DNA of 5,421 bases, from the NCBI GenBank assembly GCA_023457875.1, contig JAEXBC010000344.1:1-5421 (forward strand), read 5' to 3'. Below, in pieces: positions 1 to 5,420 of the stretch; position 1 is the first letter of the stretch, and every line of letters starts with the position of its first letter. A program made the translations under genes and the position numbers. The DNA comes from Bacillota bacterium (GTDB taxonomy: Bacteria; Bacillota; Clostridia; Lachnospirales; Cellulosilyticaceae). Under the pieces are notes generated by a model, which saw only the letters and a list, made by a program, of their open reading frames with translations, made no database searches and was not told the DNA's origin.

Positions 1-17
1 TTAAAGTCATATGACTT
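1..17. promoter_or_regulatory. Perfect 14-bp palindrome, possible operator
   Basis: Positions 4-17 read AAGTCATATGACTT, which equals its own reverse complement. It lies downstream of the GntR-family regulator gene, beyond a small hairpin, and may belong to the control region of whatever gene lies left of the window. A related string (AAGTCATATG then CTT on the minus strand, 3658-3670) sits at the predicted transcription start of the uxuA operon. That resemblance is the only hint that it is a protein-binding site. AT-rich DNA yields such palindromes by chance now and then, so the role is inferred. Confidence 0.35.
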
Positions 18-18
18 G

Positions 19-36
19 TAACTGCTTGGGCAGTTA
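19..36. terminator. Small hairpin after the regulator gene, possible weak terminator
   Basis: TAACTGC (19-25) and GCAGTTA (30-36) are perfect inverted copies around a 4-base loop. The hairpin starts about 26 bases past the regulator's stop codon. On the plus strand it is followed by AAATATTTTTA, a poor U-tract that would suit a transcript arriving from the left. On the minus strand no T-run follows. It may end transcription weakly in one or both directions, or only shield the 3' end of the mRNA. Confidence 0.35.
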
Positions 37-62
37 AAATATTTTTATGGATACCTTATTAT

Positions 63-737
63 TTACTTGAAATAGTTCGGGTATTTTTCTTTTAATGCTT
101 TCTCATCCACCTTATAATGTTCAAGATGTTCAGTAAGAATGCTTGTAGCTAACTGCCTATCCTTATTTTCCATAGCTTCTAGCATCGCCTTATGTTCGCT
201 AACGATATTCATGTCACGATTACAGAAAAGAGCTAGTCTCCTAGCACGATTAAAATGAATCGTTATCCCTGCTAGCAATTGATAAATATGTTCTTTTTTA
301 GCTATTACAAAAAGTAATCGATGGAATTCATTATCAAGATTGAGGAGCTGTGAGGGTGACTTTTGCTGCAAATAGAATTCCTGCAATCTTAAGTTTTCTT
401 TCATTGGCAGAAGAGCTTGTTCTTCTTGAAAGTCACAAATTTCTTCTACCATAGCTTTTTCAAGCACTAACCGAAGAAATCTAGCCTCTTCAACAATTTC
501 ACTATCAATGAGTGAAATAAAGCTGCCTTTTTGCGGATAAATTTCAATTAAATGAAGTTTCCCGAGTTCAATAAGTGCTTCACGTACAGGCGTGCGACTA
601 AGCCCCATTTCTGCTGATAGCTCACTCTCACTTACCATACTTCCTGGTAAAAGTTCCAAACATACGATATTTTCTTTTATCATACGAAAAGCATATTCCC
701 GTGCAGTCTCTCTTTCCAAACGAGGTGTGATTTGCAT
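63..737 (-). CDS. GntR-family transcriptional regulator, FadR/FCD subfamily; likely regulator of the uxu operon
   Basis: This is a cytoplasmic DNA-binding regulator of 224 residues. An N-terminal winged helix-turn-helix spans about residues 8-75, with the typical GntR signature PGSMVSESELSAEMGLSRTPVREAL and a wing ending in QKGSFIS. A helical FCD ligand domain spans about residues 80-210. The residues that bind a metal in many FCD proteins are present: Asp135 and His139 (LDNEFH), His182 (SEH) and His204 (TEHL). This fits sensing of a carboxylated sugar such as fructuronate or mannonate, but the ligand is inferred. The start is the ATG at 737-735, because GGAG lies 7 bases upstream of it. The reading frame stays open to a TTG at 872, but that start lies upstream of a consensus promoter at 813-841 and so cannot belong to that promoter's transcript. 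The gene follows uxuB and has its own promoter, so it can be made when the uxu operon is off. The FCD family call is firm. The target assignment rests on position and on the operator-like site upstream of uxuA. Confidence 0.9.
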   Translation of the reverse strand: MQITPRLERETAREYAFRMIKENIVCLELLPGSMVSESELSAEMGLSRTPVREALIELGKLHLIEIYPQKGSFISLIDSEIVEEARFLRLVLEKAMVEEICDFQEEQALLPMKENLRLQEFYLQQKSPSQLLNLDNEFHRLLFVIAKKEHIYQLLAGITIHFNRARRLALFCNRDMNIVSEHKAMLEAMENKDRQLATSILTEHLEHYKVDEKALKEKYPNYFK

Positions 738-744
738 ACTCATT

Positions 745-748
745 CTCC
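745..748 (-). promoter_or_regulatory. Ribosome binding site that fixes the regulator start
   Basis: The minus strand carries GGAG here. It is 7 bases from the ATG at 737-735 but only 1 base from the in-frame ATG at 743-741, so the downstream ATG is the workable start. The other in-frame ATGs at 800 and 791 have no purine-rich site at the right distance. Confidence 0.7.
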
Positions 749-812
749 ATCTATAGTCTGTTTTAATTAAATTCAAAATTGGCTCATCCATAGGCACCAT
801 TTTAATAGCTTT

Positions 813-841
813 ATTATAGGTCCTGCATTTTTTTGTGTCAA
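813..841 (-). promoter_or_regulatory. Consensus sigma-A-type promoter of the regulator gene
   Basis: On the minus strand TTGACA (841-836) and TATAAT (818-813) are separated by exactly 17 bases, a full match to the housekeeping consensus in both boxes. Transcription should start near 806, leaving about 68 untranslated bases before the ATG at 737. The promoter lies in the gap between the uxuB stop codon and the regulator, so the regulator can be expressed without readthrough from uxuA. No GTATAC-type palindrome overlaps it, so there is no visible sign of autoregulation through that motif. Confidence 0.8.
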
Positions 842-870
842 CGCAAGTCCAGTAAGCAGCCTTGTATGAC

Positions 871-890
871 AATAGTCGATAAAGACTATT
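871..890. repeat. Inverted repeat at the 3' end of uxuB
   Basis: AATAGTC (871-877) and GACTATT (884-890) are perfect inverted copies around a 6-base loop, and the stem takes in part of the uxuB stop codon (889-891). There is no T-run after it on the minus strand, so a complete rho-independent terminator is not supported. It could slow 3' decay of the uxuAB mRNA, or be an upstream site for the regulator promoter, whose -35 box begins 30 bases further on. Confidence 0.4.
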
Positions 891-2496
891 AGCTACAGTA
901 TTTTTTTAGAGTGTATCGAATAGCACTTTTTCCGGCAATTAATTCACTAAAGTATGCTTCGATTTTATCTCCTAAGCCTACTTCATATAAGTCAACTCCG
1001 AAAATTGAGGTGTTTTTTAAAATTTTTTCTAATGCCTCATGAACATTTTTAGTTTCTCCCAGTTTTACTTTAGCCATTATTGCAGTTAAGCTTGGAAGTA
1101 ATGGGTCAGGACTTAATTCAAATGGTTTTCCCTCATCATCTATAGCCATTAAATAACGGCACCAGCCTGCTATAACTAGAGGGATAAACACTAAATCTTT
1201 AACATTAAGCGCTGTACTACGGGCATAGGCTTTAATTGTTTCACCAAAGCGAATACCTAATTTTTGAGAAGTATCACAGGCAATTCTTTGGGGCGTATCA
1301 GGCATAAATGGATTTGGTAAACGCACCTTTAAGACTTCATCGATAAAGTCTTTAGGCTTAATAATACCTGGATCTACAACAACAGGTAACCCCTCATAAT
1401 AGCCAACCTTTTCTACTAATTTGCAAAGTTCATTGTCCTTCATCTCATCTGATATTTTGTTATAGGACAATAAACAGCCGTAAATCGCTAATGCTGTATG
1501 AAGAGGGTTTAAGCATGTACAAACCTTCATTTTTTCTACTTTATCTACGATTTCTTTATTTGCATAAATAATACTGCCTTTATCAAGTGGCAGACGACCA
1601 TTTTTAAAGTTATCTTCAATAACTAAGTATTGAGGTTCCTCCGCATTAACAAAGGGGGCTATATAGGTGTTTTTTGACGTTATAATTGCCTTAGTATCTT
1701 CAAAACCAGTCTCGTTTAATAGGTTAATAACTGAATCAGCTGGTCTTGGTGTGATTTTATCTATCATGGACCAAGGGTAAGCTATACTTTCTGTTACATA
1801 GTTTAGAAACTCAGCTTCTACTAAATTATTATTTACCCAATTGGCTGCATATGTAGTAACAGCTTCTTGTAGCTTGGTACCATTATGAGAACAATTATCC
1901 ATACTTACAAGTGTTAAGGGAAGCTTGCCCACTGTAAATCTTTCATAACATAATGCTGTCAGCTTGCCTATATAACTGGAGGCAAATTGAGGTCTATGAT
2001 TAAAGTCTTTTATCACATCTGCTAAGAATTCACCATTTCCACCTTTTAAGCTATATCCCTTTTCAGTAATGGTAAACGAAACCATTTTTAAACTCTGGCT
2101 TGTAAAAATTTGTTTTAATCTATTCCAATCTTCAAGATTATTTGTGTCTACGCATAAGGCCTCTGCAATACTGCCAATGACTTTTTTGTCTAAGCTACCA
2201 TCCGCTTTTAAAGTCACTAGAACATTTAAGTTATCCAAGTTTTTATAACCTTTTTCAATAATCTCATAGTCATATCCTTCGGCAACAATGAGCCCTGTAC
2301 TTAGTATGCCCTTATTTAATAAATCTTGACAAACTGCGGCAGGAAAGGCACGAAATATATTGCCTGCTCCAAAATGAATCCACTGTGGATTTTTTTTCGT
2401 ATTACTAGTCATTGCTTGGCGATCAAACTTAGGTAGTTCAAAACCAGCCTCTTCCCAAATAGCCCTGTTTTTTAATGCTTCTTCTCTCAGTTTCAT
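889..2496 (-). CDS. uxuB: Fructuronate reductase (D-mannonate oxidoreductase), mannitol dehydrogenase family
   Basis: This cytoplasmic NAD-dependent enzyme of 535 residues is predicted to reduce D-fructuronate to D-mannonate, the step before UxuA. It belongs to the long-chain polyol-specific (mannitol) dehydrogenase family. Numbering from the ATG, the Rossmann nucleotide site is IHFGAGNIFRAF at about residues 40-51. The family motifs SMDNCSHNG (198-206) and IDKITPRP (245-252) follow. The active-site region is KVCTCLNPLHTALA, with Lys324, Asn330 and His333. The length is somewhat above that of classical members (about 490), typical of the versions seen in Firmicutes. The start chosen is the ATG at 2496-2494, because GGGGTGAG lies 7 bases before it; a GTG at 2508 in the same frame lies inside that binding site. 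The gene begins 33 bases after the uxuA stop codon and is presumably co-transcribed. The family is certain. Fructuronate specificity, rather than tagaturonate or mannitol, is inferred from the uxuA neighbour. Confidence 0.9.
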   Translation of the reverse strand: MKLREEALKNRAIWEEAGFELPKFDRQAMTSNTKKNPQWIHFGAGNIFRAFPAAVCQDLLNKGILSTGLIVAEGYDYEIIEKGYKNLDNLNVLVTLKADGSLDKKVIGSIAEALCVDTNNLEDWNRLKQIFTSQSLKMVSFTITEKGYSLKGGNGEFLADVIKDFNHRPQFASSYIGKLTALCYERFTVGKLPLTLVSMDNCSHNGTKLQEAVTTYAANWVNNNLVEAEFLNYVTESIAYPWSMIDKITPRPADSVINLLNETGFEDTKAIITSKNTYIAPFVNAEEPQYLVIEDNFKNGRLPLDKGSIIYANKEIVDKVEKMKVCTCLNPLHTALAIYGCLLSYNKISDEMKDNELCKLVEKVGYYEGLPVVVDPGIIKPKDFIDEVLKVRLPNPFMPDTPQRIACDTSQKLGIRFGETIKAYARSTALNVKDLVFIPLVIAGWCRYLMAIDDEGKPFELSPDPLLPSLTAIMAKVKLGETKNVHEALEKILKNTSIFGVDLYEVGLGDKIEAYFSELIAGKSAIRYTLKKYCS

Positions 2497-2503
2497 AATA
2501 GAT

Positions 2504-2511
2504 CTCACCCC
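2504..2511 (-). promoter_or_regulatory. Ribosome binding site that fixes the uxuB start
   Basis: The minus strand reads GGGGTGAG, followed after 7 bases by ATG at 2496. The alternative in-frame GTG (2508-2506) is part of this very site and has no separate purine-rich stretch at a useful distance, so the longer form is unlikely. Confidence 0.7.
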
Positions 2512-2529
2512 ATTCTTAATGCCTGTCCA

Positions 2530-3603
2530 CTAATTACTTCTACTCGATTTTTCAATTGCTTCAATGAGTCCATTAAGATAAGTGGCACCTAGTGCCCTGT
2601 CATATAGACCATAGCCAGGCATTGCTACTTCACCCCAAATAGCACGGCCATGGTCAGGACGCACTGGGCCATCAAATCCAATCTCATGAAGGGCCTTCAT
2701 AATTTCATACAGATCCATTGAGCCATCACTTGATAAATGAGCTGCTTCATCAAATTTACCTGGTGCATAATGAATTAAATTTCTTATATGTGCAAAATGA
2801 ATCCTACCTTTCGCAGCATGAATCATATCACAAATATCATTATGAGGATTCGAACCCAATGAACCTGTACATAAAGTGAGTCCATTAAATTTTGCATCTA
2901 CTGCCATTAACAGTTTTAAAATATTTTCTTTATTATTAATGATTCTTGGAAGATTAAATACAGGCCATGCAGGATCATCTGGGTGGATGGCCATGACAAT
3001 ATCATACTTTTCACATACTGGACGAATTTTATTTAGGAAGTATACTAGGTTGTTAAATAATTTTTCATTATCAACTTCTTTATATTTATCAAATAATTCC
3101 TTAACGTGCTCTAGTCTTTCTGGCTCCCAACCTGGCATCACAAATCCATTACTCTTACTATCTATTTGTTCAAACATTAGCTGTGGATCAATTTTATCTA
3201 TTAGCTCCTGATCATAAGATAATACAGTGGAACCATCAGCTCTTTTCTTTGCTAAGTCTGAACGTGTCCAGTCAAATACAGGCATGAAGTTGTAGCAAAT
3301 TAGCTTAATGCCTACCTTCCCTAGATTTTCTAGAGTTGTAATATAATTTTTAATATACCCTTCTCTCTCAGGAAGTCCAATTTTTATTGCATCATGAATG
3401 TTTACACTTTCTATTCCCTCAATCTTCAGTCCACTTGCTTCCACTTCCTCTTTGAGCTTTAAAATCTTTTCCATTGGCCATACTTCACCTGCTGGAATAT
3501 CATAAAGGGTTGTAATAACGCCCGTAACACCTGGAATCTGTCTTATTTGCTCAAGAGCTACTGAATCAAATTTACTCCCAAACCATCTTAAAGTCATTTT
3601 CAT
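2530..3603 (-). CDS. uxuA: Mannonate dehydratase
   Basis: UxuA (EC 4.2.1.8) removes water from D-mannonate to give 2-keto-3-deoxy-D-gluconate in the glucuronate branch of hexuronate breakdown, in the cytoplasm. The 357-residue protein has the family's usual length and start (MKMTLRWFG). Four residues match, in order and spacing, the metal-binding set known from the TIM-barrel ManD/UxuA enzymes: His207 (IHPDDP), Cys245 (LCTGSLG), His272 (HIRN) and Asp317 (RPDHGR). Other conserved stretches are GVTGVITTLYDIPAGEVW (25-42) and YNFMPVFDWTRSDL (104-117). A strong AGGAGG (3616-3611) lies 7 bases before the ATG. It is the first gene of the uxuA-uxuB operon, about 67 bases downstream of the predicted transcription start. 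The protein appears complete, with no missing key residue. Confidence 0.97.
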   Translation of the reverse strand: MKMTLRWFGSKFDSVALEQIRQIPGVTGVITTLYDIPAGEVWPMEKILKLKEEVEASGLKIEGIESVNIHDAIKIGLPEREGYIKNYITTLENLGKVGIKLICYNFMPVFDWTRSDLAKKRADGSTVLSYDQELIDKIDPQLMFEQIDSKSNGFVMPGWEPERLEHVKELFDKYKEVDNEKLFNNLVYFLNKIRPVCEKYDIVMAIHPDDPAWPVFNLPRIINNKENILKLLMAVDAKFNGLTLCTGSLGSNPHNDICDMIHAAKGRIHFAHIRNLIHYAPGKFDEAAHLSSDGSMDLYEIMKALHEIGFDGPVRPDHGRAIWGEVAMPGYGLYDRALGATYLNGLIEAIEKSSRSN

Positions 3604-3676
3604 AAACCATCCTCCTAATCACGCTCTTATAAAAAAGACATCCTACTAATGCCACTAAAGCATATGACTTAATGCT

Positions 3677-3705
3677 ATACTATAACTTGTATACTAGTAT
3701 GTCAA
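3677..3705 (-). promoter_or_regulatory. Promoter of the uxuAB operon
   Basis: The minus strand has a perfect -35 box TTGACA (3705-3700), then 17 bases, then TAGTAT (3682-3677) as the -10 box. TATAGT (3684-3679) with a 15-base spacer is a poorer-spaced alternative. Transcription would start near 3670. The mediocre -10 box and the operator-like palindrome in the spacer fit a promoter that is normally repressed. Confidence 0.65.
3683..3700. promoter_or_regulatory. Probable GntR-family operator in the uxuAB promoter
   Basis: The core ACTTGTATACTAGT (3685-3698) is an imperfect palindrome centred on GTATAC, matching its reverse complement at 12 of 14 positions. The 18-base site TAACTTGTATACTAGTAT agrees at 15 positions with the Bacillus subtilis gluconate repressor (GntR) operator as I recall it, ATACTTGTATACAAGTAT. 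It fills the spacer between the -35 and -10 boxes, where a bound protein would block RNA polymerase. The natural ligand protein is the FCD-type GntR regulator at the end of this locus. Binding is inferred from motif and position. Confidence 0.6.
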
Positions 3706-3767
3706 TGACTTTGATTAAGAACATAAAGTTATTCAGCTTTAACCCATTATGGTCGTCAAAACAGCGC

Positions 3768-3803
3768 AAAAAAAGACTATCCTTTGAATTTGGATAGCCT
3801 TTT
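3768..3803 (-). terminator. Rho-independent terminator of the tRNA operon
   Basis: On the minus strand GGCTATCC (3799-3792) pairs with GGATAGTC (3782-3775), with one G-U pair and a 9-base loop, and is followed directly by seven T's (3774-3768). Four A's precede the stem and can extend it against the T's. It begins 12 bases past the tRNA-Ser end and insulates the tRNA genes from the uxuAB promoter about 60 bases further on. The TTTT at 3800-3803 could give weak activity in the other direction too. Confidence 0.9.
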
Positions 3804-3811
3804 CTACTAAA

Positions 3812-3897
3812 CGGAGAGACTGGGATTCGAACCCAGGGAGGTGTTACCCTCGCCGGTTTTCAAGACCGGTGCCTTAAACCAACTCGACCATCTCTCC
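3812..3897 (-). tRNA. tRNA-Ser (anticodon TGA)
   Basis: The class II cloverleaf is complete. The acceptor stem is GGAGAGA/TCTCTCC with discriminator G. The anticodon stem CCGGT/ACCGG encloses the loop CTTGAAA, with anticodon TGA (reads UCA and probably other UCN codons). A long variable arm with GAGG/CCTC is typical of serine. The T arm is CTGGG-TTCGAAT-CCCAG. CCA is not encoded and must be added by the CCA-adding enzyme. It is the last tRNA of a three-gene operon. Confidence 0.97.
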
Positions 3898-3911
3898 TTA
3901 TTCAATCCACA

Positions 3912-3930
3912 AAATAGCTCAGGGCTATTT
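3912..3930. repeat. Hairpin and partial copy of the tRNA-Gln 3' end in the tRNA spacer
   Basis: AAATAGC (3912-3918) and GCTATTT (3924-3930) form a perfect 7-bp stem with a 5-base loop in the 36-base spacer between tRNA-Gln and tRNA-Ser. Overlapping it, CAGGGCTA at 3920-3927 repeats the tRNA-Gln terminus CAGGGCTA at 3934-3941. The hairpin may guide processing of the precursor, or may be a relic of a small duplication. Confidence 0.5.
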
Positions 3931-3933
3931 CAA

Positions 3934-4005
3934 CAGGGCTAGGAGGATTTGAACCTCCGAATGCAGGAATCAAAATCCTGTGCCTTACCGCTTGGCGATA
4001 ACCCT
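3934..4005 (-). tRNA. tRNA-Gln (anticodon TTG)
   Basis: A complete cloverleaf is visible. Acceptor AGGGTTA pairs with TAGCCCT (one T-G pair), with discriminator G. The D stem is GCC/GGC. The anticodon stem CAGGA/TCCTG encloses TTTTGAT, with anticodon TTG for CAA and, by wobble, CAG. The T arm is GGAGG-TTCAAAT-CCTCC. CCA is not encoded. It is the middle gene of the tRNA operon, 18 bases after tRNA-His. Confidence 0.97.
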
Positions 4006-4023
4006 ACATTTGTTATAGTAAAG

Positions 4024-4098
4024 GGTGGGAGATGGGACTCGAACCCACGACACCTGGAACCACAATCCAGTGCTACTACCAACTGAGCTACACCCACC
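4024..4098 (-). tRNA. tRNA-His (anticodon GTG), with two structural irregularities
   Basis: The anticodon stem CTGGA/TCCAG encloses TTGTGGT, giving anticodon GTG. The extra 5' G (G-1, at 4098) opposite the discriminator C (4024) is the identity mark of histidine tRNA. The T arm is GTGGG-TTCGAGT-CCCAT. Two features are odd. The sixth acceptor pair is T (4092) against T (4030), where these tRNAs usually have T-A. The 3' side of the D stem reads GTAGC, with one base more than the expected GAGC, so it must bulge. CCA is not encoded. It is the first gene of the operon. Identity is certain; full function is slightly in doubt. Confidence 0.93.
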
Positions 4099-4123
4099 AC
4101 ATTGTTATACTATGAACTTAATT

Positions 4124-4153
4124 AATATAACATATACATTATACATACGTCAA
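4124..4153 (-). promoter_or_regulatory. Promoter of the tRNA operon
   Basis: On the minus strand TTGACG (4153-4148) is followed after 18 bases by TATATT (4129-4124), giving a start near 4117, about 20 bases before tRNA-His. This is the normal arrangement for stable RNA genes. The DNA around it is very AT-rich. Confidence 0.65.
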
Positions 4154-4249
4154 GCATTTTTATCATTTCATTTTTTATAAGCAAAATGGCCTAAGCATCT
4201 CTTTATTCCCGCGTAGACCATTTCACTTATTAATCAAACATATATCTTC

Positions 4250-4263
4250 TTTTAACGCTTACA
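4250..4263. promoter_or_regulatory. cre-like site (CcpA carbon catabolite control)
   Basis: On the minus strand TGTAAGCGTTAAAA matches the cre consensus TGWAANCGNTNNCA at all but one position. As I recall it, the classic Bacillus subtilis amyE site TGTAAGCGTTAACA differs by one base. It lies 5 bases behind the stop codon of the sugar permease and about 100 bases upstream of the tRNA promoter, an unexpected place because no carbohydrate promoter is next to it. It could be functional, a relic, or chance. Confidence 0.35.
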
Positions 4264-4268
4264 GCGCT

Positions 4269-5420
4269 TTATTTTGCTTTTCTTTTTGAAAGTACATCAA
4301 ATGCTACAGCTGCAAGTAATACAATACCTTTTACAGCTTTTTGATAGTTTGCGTCGATTCCCATCATTGACATACCATTATTAAGAATACCCATGAAAAT
4401 AGCACCGATTACTGCTCCACCAACTGTTCCTGTACCGCCATAAGCTGAAGCTCCACCAATGAAACAAGAAGCAATAGCATCCATTTCATAGTTAGTTCCT
4501 GCTGTAGGTGCTGCAGAGTTAAAACGAGCCACACAAACAAGTGCTGCTACTGCACTTAAAAATGCCATATTTACATAAGCCATGAAAAGTACTTTATTTG
4601 TATTGATACCTGAAAGTTTAGCAGCTTTTTCATTACCACCAAGTGCATATAAATGACGACCTGGAACTGTTTTAGAAGTATAGTAAGCATATGCTAATAC
4701 AATAACGCCAAGAATAATTAATATAGTAGGAATTCCTTTATAATTTGCCAAGGCGTATGTAATCGCCAAAACAAGTGCACAGATTATAGCTATTCTAGAA
4801 GCTAATACACCCATTGGTTCTAAGCTATAACCTTTTTTAACTTTATCTCTTCGGCTTAACATATTAGATACAATTAAAAATGCACAAATAAGAATACCTA
4901 CAACAATACATAATACATTAATCTTATTAGGGCCAAAATCTGGTACATAGCTATTGAAAATACCTAAAAAGCTACTAGGAAAGGCAGAAATAGTTAAACC
5001 ATCTAAAACAATTAGGGCAATACCTCTCCATAATAACATACCTGCTAAGGTTACAATGAAGGCTGGAATACGAACATAAGCAATCCAGAAACCTTGGAAA
5101 AGACCGATAATAATACCAACTGCTAAACAAATGATGATAGCAAGGATAATATTCATTTTCATGTTAACAATTAAGGTTCCTGCGATTGCACCAACTAATG
5201 CAACTACCGAACCAACAGAAAGGTCAATATTACCTCCTGTTAAAATACACATCAGCATACCTACTGCTAAGATTACAACATATCCATTTTGAGCAATTAA
5301 GTTGTTAATATTTTGAGGTGCCAATAGTGTACCTTTTGTTAATATAGCGAAAAACACAGTAACTACTATCAAGGCAAAAATCATGGAATTTTTCTTTAAA
5401 ACTTCTAACGTTTTGGTCAT
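4269..5420 (-). CDS. mmsB: Multiple-monosaccharide ABC transporter, permease subunit (GguB/MmsB/XylH type)
   Basis: This is an integral membrane subunit of a carbohydrate uptake (CUT2) ABC importer. It forms the channel that works with a two-domain ATPase (MmsA/GguA) and a lipoprotein or periplasmic-type sugar-binding protein. The 383 residues are strongly hydrophobic, with about ten membrane segments (for example 14-28, 47-62, 68-86, 91-108, 165-185, 207-225, 230-247, 277-297, 333-350, 363-376). Family motifs are ILTGGNIDLSVGSVVAL (59-75), the ATPase-contact loop GRHLYALGGNEKAAKLSGI (254-272) and FIGGASAYGGTGTVGGAVIGA (320-340). A loop of about 40 residues around 187-226 is absent from the shorter RbsC proteins and is typical of XylH/GguB. 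The protein looks complete, but the ATG lies one base from the window edge, so its binding site is not visible. The substrate cannot be told from the permease; xylose, arabinose, galactose or glucose are typical. No clear terminator follows the gene. Confidence 0.9.
   Translation of the reverse strand: MTKTLEVLKKNSMIFALIVVTVFFAILTKGTLLAPQNINNLIAQNGYVVILAVGMLMCILTGGNIDLSVGSVVALVGAIAGTLIVNMKMNIILAIIICLAVGIIIGLFQGFWIAYVRIPAFIVTLAGMLLWRGIALIVLDGLTISAFPSSFLGIFNSYVPDFGPNKINVLCIVVGILICAFLIVSNMLSRRDKVKKGYSLEPMGVLASRIAIICALVLAITYALANYKGIPTILIILGVIVLAYAYYTSKTVPGRHLYALGGNEKAAKLSGINTNKVLFMAYVNMAFLSAVAALVCVARFNSAAPTAGTNYEMDAIASCFIGGASAYGGTGTVGGAVIGAIFMGILNNGMSMMGIDANYQKAVKGIVLLAAVAFDVLSKRKAK

Noticed and set aside
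738..872. Extended N-terminus of the GntR-type regulator starting at TTG 872 or at ATG 800 or 791.
   Set aside because: A consensus promoter lies within this stretch, those start codons lack a placed binding site, and the translated extension does not resemble the start of FCD regulators.
2497..2508. A GTG start for uxuB four codons upstream of the ATG.
   Set aside because: The GTG is part of the ribosome binding sequence GGGGTGAG that serves the ATG at 2496.
2876..3211. A 111-codon open frame on the plus strand inside uxuA.
   Set aside because: It lies wholly within a well-conserved gene on the other strand and has no convincing ribosome binding site. Its composition is what the antisense of uxuA would give.
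3604..3670. A riboswitch or T-box leader before uxuA.
   Set aside because: The leader is only about 67 bases, with no terminator hairpin or recognisable aptamer or T-box sequence. Control by an operator explains the region better.
4013..4153. Integration of the tRNA block as a mobile element between the two sugar loci.
   Set aside because: No integrase, no long direct repeats and no insertion-sequence ends are visible. The three tRNAs form a normal operon with its own promoter and terminator.
4184..4223. Inverted repeat AAATGGCC (4184-4191) and GACCATTT (4216-4223), considered as a terminator for the permease gene.
   Set aside because: The loop is 24 bases long, one pair is G-U, and no T-run follows on the minus strand. 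In DNA this AT-rich it is not convincing.
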